A stretch of 33,846 nt of DNA from a virus, in IMG/VR virus record IMGVR_UViG_3300032053_000279, positions 1-33,846 of that record; one strand, written 5' to 3'. The notes under the pieces were generated by a model that searched no databases, was not told where the DNA came from, and worked only from the letters and a program-made list of their open reading frames with translations. Of this stretch, positions 28,460 to 33,846 are shown in pieces (the first letter of the stretch is position 1; each line of letters starts with the position of its first letter). Both the position numbers and the translations under genes were made by a program.

Positions 28460-29983
28460 TCACTCAAAGGTTTCCCTGCCGTGCTGCTCAATCAGCGCGA
28501 TGATCTCCGACAGGGGAGCCTCGTCACGCGGAAACCAAGTTTTCTGCTTACCAACGAGCCGCTTTTTCAGGTTGTCGCTGGGGTTGCTGAACCGAAGCTT
28601 GAGCGGCGACTCCCGCTCGACGTAGATGACGAACCGGCGCTTTTTGTCGTCGCCGATATGATGGTAGTAGCAGGTCTGGCCCTGCCGCACAGCCTTCTTG
28701 AAAATCTCGTCGAGATGGCTCAGGATTTCGGCCTCGTCGGCGGTGCTGATGGGCTGGGAAACGTCGCTGCTGGTGCGCGGAAGGAAAGCGGGGATGCGGG
28801 GCTGTCTTCCGCCCAATAGGCGCGGGCTTTGCACCATCTTGGTCAGGCCAAGGTTGGCGGCCTCCACCGCGCAGGAGTGGCGCAGGTCGCACATGTTGCA
28901 CTGGCGGCAGTTCTTCTGGTAAAGCACGCCGTAGCACGCCAGCTTGTCGTCGCCGATGCAGCGGGGCACTTTGGCCCCAACTCCCTCCAGCATCTCGCAA
29001 ATCTGCGCGTTATCCTTCACCTTGTCGAACTGGTCCCGCGCCGCCATCGTGAGCATTCGGCGTACGATCATGTCGTCGATGTCACTGGGTATCTGCAAGC
29101 CAAAGACTTCCTTGAGTTGCGCCACTATCGCGCTGCGCCGCGCCATGCTCTCGTGTTCTGTGTCAGTTGCCATACGGTACAATTTGATCTTGTTCCGTAT
29201 AGATAGAACGGCTTCGTCGAAAAGTTCAGGTGACAGGCCCAAAGCTTCCGCCATGTGGGTGAACTTGATCTTGATGTTCAGCCGGTCGTAGTTGGCCTTG
29301 CGCATCGCGTCCTGCTCCGCGTAGCACCGGGCGTGCGGACTGGGCCGGATCATCTCATGGTAAACCAAACGCTCAGCCGAAGTGAGCGTGTGGGTGTACT
29401 CGGCAGACGTGTGGCTGAAACCCCAGTCGATGTCCCTGTCCTCGTCCTCGCCGGAATGGCCGTGATCGCTCACCTGCAAACCCAGATCAGGGTCGTCGAG
29501 GCTCAGGTCGACGTTCTTGTGGTACTCAACCTCTGGCTCATCTTCGTGGTCACCGGGCTTGGCTGAAGGAACAAAGCGCTGCTCGCGGGGCGGAGGCTTT
29601 TGCCCGGTGCGCTTTTCCGTGAACCGGTACTTCTGGACCCGGCTTCGTGCGTTATTGTTTACAACGGTCGCGAAGAACTTGAAGAAGGTGGCGCGGGTAG
29701 GGCACCTGTCGCTGTCCAGCAGCCCCTTGGTGATGACCTCGGCCAGCTTGAGGTTGCCCTCGCCCATCAGTTCGTCAAACTGTAGGTGCGGCGTGGTTGT
29801 GTCGCAGTACTTCTGGGAGGCGGTGGCGATGACCCGCTGCAAGTCCGGCATCATTTCGTCCAGAACCGGCGGGCGCAGTTCCGGGTCTTTGAAGATCAGA
29901 AAAAGACTTCGGCGCTGCGGGCGCAAACGCGCCACCATGTCATTCGTCAGCGGAATCTTCGTGAAAAATGCTGTGCTCTCCAT
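28460..29983 (-). CDS. Sigma-like factor with C-terminal cysteine cluster
   Basis: 507 residues (a second possible ATG at 29938 would remove 15). Residues about 58-120 resemble sigma70 region 2: LQFDELMGEGNLKLAEVI, then TFFKFFATVVNNNARSRVQK. An acidic linker (145-190) leads to a region-4-like helix-turn-helix (SAERLVYHEMI and HMAEALGLSPELFDEAVLSI). Residues 342-371 hold six cysteines spaced C-x7-C-x8-C-x2-C-x2-C-x5-C, a likely zinc or iron-sulfur site. The gene overlaps the end of the intein-bearing sigma by 44 bp. It probably directs the phage or host polymerase, with unknown promoter specificity. Confidence 0.6.
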   Translation of the reverse strand: MESTAFFTKIPLTNDMVARLRPQRRSLFLIFKDPELRPPVLDEMMPDLQRVIATASQKYCDTTTPHLQFDELMGEGNLKLAEVITKGLLDSDRCPTRATFFKFFATVVNNNARSRVQKYRFTEKRTGQKPPPREQRFVPSAKPGDHEDEPEVEYHKNVDLSLDDPDLGLQVSDHGHSGEDEDRDIDWGFSHTSAEYTHTLTSAERLVYHEMIRPSPHARCYAEQDAMRKANYDRLNIKIKFTHMAEALGLSPELFDEAVLSIRNKIKLYRMATDTEHESMARRSAIVAQLKEVFGLQIPSDIDDMIVRRMLTMAARDQFDKVKDNAQICEMLEGVGAKVPRCIGDDKLACYGVLYQKNCRQCNMCDLRHSCAVEAANLGLTKMVQSPRLLGGRQPRIPAFLPRTSSDVSQPISTADEAEILSHLDEIFKKAVRQGQTCYYHHIGDDKKRRFVIYVERESPLKLRFSNPSDNLKKRLVGKQKTWFPRDEAPLSEIIALIEQHGRETFE

Positions 29984-32021
29984 AACGTCGCGGGTCTATC
30001 TGTTCTACCATTTCATTGAAAACTTCCTGCGCCGTACGCGGCGTCTTCTTGTGCTTGCGAGCGATCTCAGCCACAGCGTCAGGATCAAGGTCGCTGCGTT
30101 CGATGTCGCGAGCAAGCAGGTGATTTTCTCGCAGCTTTGCGAGGTACTGCAAGGTTGGAAATTTCACGCGCTGGCCACCCAGCTTCGTGCAACCTTCCAG
30201 AGTTTTTTCGATACCGAAGATGTTTACAAACTCAGGTAGAAAGGTATAACTCTCTGACGCCATCATCAGGTCATGCCCCGTGAACGGGACGTAGACCTTT
30301 TCGTAGAAGGCATGGCGCAGGTTTACAATCGACCAGTTGTAGAAAAACTTCGATAGCTCGAAGCTGATACCAAACGCATAGGAGGCGCTTTTGATGGCCG
30401 CTTGCTTGTCGTGCTCGTCGTCGATGATGCAGAGGGTCAGAAAACGGATGGCCCCGATCTCCTGCGGGTCGCCCCAGCGGACGGTCAACTCGTCGAGCTT
30501 GCAGCGCAACTCCTCGGCGATGTCGTGCTTGTCAACCTCGTGGTCCTCAACGCCGTAGAACTTCTCCAAGTGGTCGCTGGTGACGTGGTAGCGCTTGCGG
30601 TACTGGTTGACTTTGACCAGTTCCGACCGGAAAGCGTTCTTGGCGCAGTTGTGGACCACAACACCTTCTGCCACAAAGTTCCGAGTACCCGGAACGGTGA
30701 TGTCGTACTTTTTAGAAAAGTCAGGAGTAAACCAAGTGCCGGGACCGTTTCTCCCGTTGCGAATGTTGGTATGCCCAATAATTCCCCGACTTTTGAATGA
30801 ACAGGGCACGCGCCGGTAGGCTACTAAAGGCGGGCACACCGACGGCCCTCTCCAACTGCCCGGCATTTTGTAACGAAAGCCGTCCAGCACGTAAGGACCG
30901 ATAAGCTCGAACAAACGCTGGCGGCTTTCAGCTTGAACTTGAAGGTAACCGTAGTTCTTGCCCTTGCGCTGATGATAATGGGTAACGACGCCGTAGCGGA
31001 ACTCCAGAACCGTCTTAAGCGACAAGCATTCACGGCGGCTAAAGCCGTCTGTCGCGAACTTAACAGCGCCGCGCTTGGCGTCAAAACTTCCGTCATCCAT
31101 AAACCAGTAAGCAAGAGCCAGCGGCGTCAAATGCGACAGCACGAACTGATTTACGCTTTTTCGACGCGGAAGTTGTTTGTATTCAGGCCACGCGGCTCGC
31201 AGCGGAATGCACACAGAATTAGAGTAATAACGCTTACCTTTGATAACGCACTCTCCATCGTAAACATTCTTGTCGAATTGCGCGGCCAGATATTCGACGT
31301 AGAACTTCTGCTTGCGGCCATGCCCTGCCACGAGCGCGTGCTTACAGTTGATGTGGCCGTCACCCAGATACATGCCGACGACGGCTTCAATTCCGGCGGC
31401 GGTCAGGCGCGGTGTCCGCAGGTACAACAGGTCCGTTGACTGCAAATCATCGACGGCGACCCAGCCGCGCTGTGTTTGAAACTCGTGGTCATGAGTGGCA
31501 AACAGCACGCGGTTGAATCCTGCTGGATGCTGAACCGAAACCTTTCGCCAACTGCTGCGCAGAGCCTCGGAAACAATCCAGTCAGAGACGCTTCTAGCCG
31601 TAAAAGCGCCCATTTCTTCGTCCCAAGTCACCACAGACACCGGCAGGCGATTACGAACGATAGCATCAATACGCATCGTAGTGCCGTCTGCCAGCATAAC
31701 ACGAGAATCCCCTGACAGGGACTTGCTGAACCACGAAAACAACCTCCCCTTTTTCGGCTGCCACTTGGCCAGCCACTTGATGACCTTTTCCTGCGCGGCA
31801 CTGACAAGGATCGGCAGGTCGACCGTGTAGTGAAAGTCCTCGAACTGGGCCAGTCTCTCGAACATCGCCGTGGACCCCTCCACGATCTGCTCAAGCACAA
31901 GCATCGCCTCCTTATGCCGCCCGGCAGAACTGAACTGCTTCCACTGGACGGCGAGGGGCGTTAGCTGGCTCGCTGGGAAAATGTGTTCCCCGTCAGCCTG
32001 TTGTGGATTCCTTTTCGGCAC
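29940..32021 (-). CDS. Late sigma factor (T4 gp55-like) interrupted by an intein
   Basis: 693 residues from a GTG at 32021, of which 358 are intein (see separate entry), leaving a 335-residue mature protein. The joined exteins around residue 100 read KKGRLFSWFSK then CAKNAFRSELVKVNQY. This matches the region 2 helix of gp55, whose T4 counterpart carries NPHAYITQACFNAF and a basic tail. Upstream helices (ILVSAAQEKVIKWLAKW) match region 2.1-2.2. The C-terminal part is helical with no recognised gp33-like tail. It would direct RNA polymerase to late promoters. The start overlaps the upstream stop by 29 bp. It is longer than T4 gp55 (185 residues). Confidence 0.65.
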   Translation of the reverse strand: MPKRNPQQADGEHIFPASQLTPLAVQWKQFSSAGRHKEAMLVLEQIVEGSTAMFERLAQFEDFHYTVDLPILVSAAQEKVIKWLAKWQPKKGRLFSWFSKSLSGDSRVMLADGTTMRIDAIVRNRLPVSVVTWDEEMGAFTARSVSDWIVSEALRSSWRKVSVQHPAGFNRVLFATHDHEFQTQRGWVAVDDLQSTDLLYLRTPRLTAAGIEAVVGMYLGDGHINCKHALVAGHGRKQKFYVEYLAAQFDKNVYDGECVIKGKRYYSNSVCIPLRAAWPEYKQLPRRKSVNQFVLSHLTPLALAYWFMDDGSFDAKRGAVKFATDGFSRRECLSLKTVLEFRYGVVTHYHQRKGKNYGYLQVQAESRQRLFELIGPYVLDGFRYKMPGSWRGPSVCPPLVAYRRVPCSFKSRGIIGHTNIRNGRNGPGTWFTPDFSKKYDITVPGTRNFVAEGVVVHNCAKNAFRSELVKVNQYRKRYHVTSDHLEKFYGVEDHEVDKHDIAEELRCKLDELTVRWGDPQEIGAIRFLTLCIIDDEHDKQAAIKSASYAFGISFELSKFFYNWSIVNLRHAFYEKVYVPFTGHDLMMASESYTFLPEFVNIFGIEKTLEGCTKLGGQRVKFPTLQYLAKLRENHLLARDIERSDLDPDAVAEIARKHKKTPRTAQEVFNEMVEQIDPRRYGEHSIFHEDSADE
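30648..31721 (-). mobile_element. Intein with LAGLIDADG homing endonuclease
   Basis: The element spans residues 101-458 of the sigma gene. Block A begins Ser101 (SLSGDSRVMLADG), with Ser instead of the usual Cys. Block B has THDHEF with the conserved His. The endonuclease motifs are VVGMYLGDGHI and LALAYWFMDDGSFD. Block F is KYDITVPGTRNFVAEG, and block G ends VVVHN (His457, Asn458) followed by Cys459 as the +1 nucleophile. All self-splicing residues appear present. GC content looks lower than in the flanking gene. The insertion site is in the DNA-contacting helix, so splicing is needed for sigma activity. Confidence 0.93.
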
Positions 32022-32787
32022 TAGGCAGCACAGTACGACAGTGTACCTCGTCGATCAAATCGTCGAGCTTATGGCAAATATCCTTCGCTTCCGGGTCGGA
32101 AGCGATGAACGGTTCCATCAACTGCCTCGCCCCGTACAGGCAGTTCATCATGGCGACGCCGGGAACGTACGGGAAGGAGGGCCGAATGAAAGCTGGTGGA
32201 ACTTTGGGAGGCGTCGTAACGACACCGCTCTCCTGAGTTCCGCCCGTGCTTTTCGGTTCGACTGCTGCCGGGCTTGTGTCAGCAGTCGCCGAGACTTTTG
32301 GGACCGAAACCTTCGGCTTGGGCTTCTCCTTTGGCGCTTTGGGCACCTTGGGGAGCTTGGGCACCTTGGGGAGCTTGGGAGCTTTGGGCACTTTGGGCAC
32401 CTTTGGCGCTTTGGGCACCTTTGGCGCTTTGGGCACCTTTGGCGCTTTGGGCACCTTTGGCGCTTTGGGCACCTTGGGCGGCTTGGGCGGCTTGGCTTCT
32501 GGTGGAGGAAGAACGATAAGCAGATCAGGAACGGGGTTCGCTACCAGCAGCCGATGCGCGGTGTTGATGATCTCGCGCTTGGCCAGCGTGGAAGCGTCCA
32601 AGCCCTGCTTGTGAATCTCCTCCGTAACGTAGACAACCTCGACCGGAAACTCCTCGTGGGTCTGGTCGGGGCGACAAACGGCAGACATGTTTTTGCTCAA
32701 GCGGCGCTTGAGCGCATTGTCGGCCTGCAAAATCTCACGCACGCGGCTATACCGCATGAAACTGGGTCTTTTTGTCGTAGCAGGCAT
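31993..32787 (-). CDS. Lys/Pro-repeat protein, histone H1-like tail
   Basis: 264 residues. The N-terminal 95 residues are a charged domain (SFMRYSRVREILQADNALKRRL, EVVYVTEEIHKQG) of unknown type. Residues about 98-160 are a run of PKAPKV and PKLPKV units, like the tails of histone H1 and bacterial AlgP-type proteins, likely to bind DNA nonspecifically. The C-terminal 60 residues form a separate small helical domain (MMNCLYGARQLMEPF, KLDDLIDEVH). An AAGGA Shine-Dalgarno site lies 12 nt before the ATG. It overlaps the sigma gene start by 29 bp, suggesting a transcription or nucleoid role. Confidence 0.65.
   Translation of the reverse strand: MPATTKRPSFMRYSRVREILQADNALKRRLSKNMSAVCRPDQTHEEFPVEVVYVTEEIHKQGLDASTLAKREIINTAHRLLVANPVPDLLIVLPPPEAKPPKPPKVPKAPKVPKAPKVPKAPKVPKAPKVPKVPKAPKLPKVPKLPKVPKAPKEKPKPKVSVPKVSATADTSPAAVEPKSTGGTQESGVVTTPPKVPPAFIRPSFPYVPGVAMMNCLYGARQLMEPFIASDPEAKDICHKLDDLIDEVHCRTVLPSAEKESTTG
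32401..32472 (-). repeat. Four perfect 18-bp tandem repeats
   Basis: The unit ctttggcgctttgggcac on the plus strand occurs four times without change and encodes PKAPKV-type residues on the minus strand. Degenerate units flank it on both sides (about 32330-32490). Identity including wobble positions points to recent slippage, so copy number may vary between phages. Confidence 0.9.
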
Positions 32788-32805
32788 GGCGAACTAGGTT
32801 CCTTT

Positions 32806-32858
32806 ATTGTAGACGCCAGTGAATGACTTCACAACAAAATTTACAAAAAGTCATTCAC
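32806..32858 (-). promoter_or_regulatory. Hairpin and possible promoter upstream of the Lys/Pro gene
   Basis: A perfect 11-bp inverted repeat (32819-32829 and 32848-32858, GTGAATGACTT with its complement) has an 18-nt A/T-rich loop. It may end the upstream transcript. On the minus strand a weak promoter candidate overlaps it: TTGTGA, 17 bp, TACAAT at 32811-32806. The promoter half is less certain than the hairpin. Confidence 0.4.
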
Positions 32859-32872
32859 CAGCTATTCACCGG

Positions 32873-33550
32873 TTACTCATCGACGGCTTCTGGTGGTTCA
32901 TCCGTCACCGCAGGCTTGGGATCGTCTGGAATTTTACGCGCCGGGCGCAGCGGCTTGTCGTCGTCTTCGACCGGCTTGGCCGGTTTCTTAGGCATAGGAC
33001 GGGCGACAACACGTGGCGGCTCGGCGTCCGGGTCTTCCGGCTCCGGCTCCGGTTTCGGCTCCGCTTTTCTACGGATATGAGACGAAGTCATGCTGGTCAG
33101 CAAATCCGCCAAGTTGTTGCTGGGTTCGTCAAAGCGCCCGTAACGCACGATGGCTTTGCTGCTTTCTTGAATGTCAAACTGAGTCTTCTTCAACACCAAG
33201 CCGTCGTCCGTCTTCTGAATCTCGATGCGATACAAGTAGCGGCCAACGGCACCTTCGCGGGTTTTATCCGGCGAGTTGTCCCACCAGTGCTTGTCCACGA
33301 CCAAGATGAAGCTTGGCTTGATCTTACCGGCCATGAAGACCTGAAGTGCAGGCGGAACCTTGACGATCTTCACGGGAGCGCCTTTCGGCGGAATCGTTTC
33401 GTCGTCATCGTTCATGCGGATCACGAAGCACGCGGCCACGCGAACCTCGCCGTCTACCAGTGGAATGAAGTCCGGGTTGTTCCCGATGATTTTCTCCAGC
33501 GCAGCGTCCAGTTCCTTTTCGCTGCTGTATTCGATGTGCGTCTTGGCCAT
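32873..33550 (-). CDS. Putative phage metallopeptidase-like protein, active site lost
   Basis: 225 residues. The central part (PSFILVVDKHWWDNSPDKTR, then YLYRIEIQKTDDG and FDIQESSKAIVRYGRFDE) follows the layout of the putative phage metallopeptidase family. There, a strand and Trp precede an HELCH helix, and a D-x-E-F...RHG block follows. Here the HExxH is absent and reads VGRYLYRI, so catalysis is unlikely. The N-terminus has EKELDAALEKIIGNNPDF. The last 60 residues are a Pro/Lys/Glu-rich disordered tail. The family link is tentative. The gene is 2 bp from the upstream stop, at the start of the sigma cluster. Confidence 0.45.
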   Translation of the reverse strand: MAKTHIEYSSEKELDAALEKIIGNNPDFIPLVDGEVRVAACFVIRMNDDDETIPPKGAPVKIVKVPPALQVFMAGKIKPSFILVVDKHWWDNSPDKTREGAVGRYLYRIEIQKTDDGLVLKKTQFDIQESSKAIVRYGRFDEPSNNLADLLTSMTSSHIRRKAEPKPEPEPEDPDAEPPRVVARPMPKKPAKPVEDDDKPLRPARKIPDDPKPAVTDEPPEAVDE

Positions 33551-33552
33551 AG

Positions 33553-33846
33553 TCAGTCTTCTTCAGTTGGGATTGGGGTGTCTTCTTCGGCAACCTGTAC
33601 GCCGCCTTCCAAGCCCTCGGTGGCCATCGCGTACTCCACGGCGGCCTTCCAGAGCTTGTCCACGTCCTCCTTGTGGTCCGCATAGAACTGCGGCCACTCA
33701 GAACGAAGCTTGAAGCCGGGGTCTTTGCCACGGCCACTGCCACGGCGTACCGGAGCGTCTTCGTCCTCCTCCAGAGTCGTTTCGAGCTTGGACGGCTCGA
33801 ACGTTGTCGGCACGATGCCGTGCTTCTTGAACTTCAGGGTGTAGCC
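33553..33846 (-). CDS. Partial CDS at window edge, acidic C-terminus
   Basis: The frame has a GTG at 33813 but remains open to the right edge, and the extra codons (GYTLKFKKHGIVP) look like coding beta strand. The gene therefore probably starts outside the window. Visible residues form an acidic, partly helical protein (EWPQFYADHKEDVDKLWKAAVEY) ending TPIPTEED. It lies 2 bp before the next gene. Function unknown. Confidence 0.55.
   Translation of the reverse strand, partial: GYTLKFKKHGIVPTTFEPSKLETTLEEDEDAPVRRGSGRGKDPGFKLRSEWPQFYADHKEDVDKLWKAAVEYAMATEGLEGGVQVAEEDTPIPTEED

Noticed and set aside
30648-31721. LAGLIDADG endonuclease considered as a group I intron ORF or free-standing gene
   Set aside because: The reading frame is continuous with both exteins and has intein blocks A, B, F and G, so it is an intein.
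32300-32500. Tandem repeats considered as a CRISPR-like array
   Set aside because: Units are contiguous 18-bp coding repeats without spacers and lie in frame within a protein.
1-33846. tRNA genes
   Set aside because: No cloverleaf-like segment with the conserved T-arm sequence was noticed, but no covariance search could be run.

Overview
The window is part of the genome of a large contractile-tailed bacteriophage (Caudoviricetes, myovirus morphology) with a T4-type core. The identifying proteins are a gp23-like major capsid protein, a gp21-like prohead protease fused to a scaffold domain, a gp18-like tail sheath, a gp19-like tail tube, a gp46/SbcC-like ATPase and a gp55-like late sigma factor. 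Base composition is GC-rich, coding density is very high, and many genes overlap by ATGA. Clear Shine-Dalgarno sites are scarce, and many starts follow A/T-rich leaders. The host cannot be named from this sequence. No terminase, portal, DNA polymerase, tRNA or CRISPR was found here. || Layout: most genes lie on the minus strand and read from right to left. (1) 33846-27833: a partial gene, a degenerate metallopeptidase-like protein, a Lys/Pro-repeat protein, an intein-split gp55-like late sigma factor, a second sigma-like protein with a cysteine cluster, a small membrane protein and an HU-like protein. (2) 27747-24563: a truncated glycosyltransferase copy, an intact glycosyltransferase and four candidate head-core or unknown proteins. 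(3) 24459-21256: protease-scaffold and major capsid protein, closed by a strong terminator. (4) 21197-20053: small genes, including two related proteins flanking a small HTH protein. (5) 18793-39: a small basic protein, tape measure, tube-adaptor-like protein, PDZ protein, SWIM zinc-finger protein, connector-like proteins, an HNH/AP2 homing endonuclease, tail appendage proteins, sheath, tube and a zinc-ribbon protein. || Plus-strand islands interrupt this late array: an unknown protein plus the baseplate hub (7969-9611), the gp46-like ATPase (12771-14720), and a group of small genes around a DUF932 protein (17994-20056). Two of the plus-strand genes follow near-identical sigma70-type promoters, TTGACA-15 bp-TATAC. 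|| The most interesting signal is a possible late-gene circuit. GTAGTTA occurs eight times on the minus strand, each time 4-27 nt before a start codon, with two near matches; I found none on the plus strand. It fits a late promoter or initiation element. The candidate factor reading it is the gp55-like sigma, whose region-2-like helix is interrupted by a complete LAGLIDADG intein. Several genes carrying the element also begin with an (I/L)-x-E sequence, the T4 prohead protease cleavage motif, as do the protease and capsid proteins. Intein splicing, late promoters and prohead processing may therefore be linked in this phage. That link is inference.
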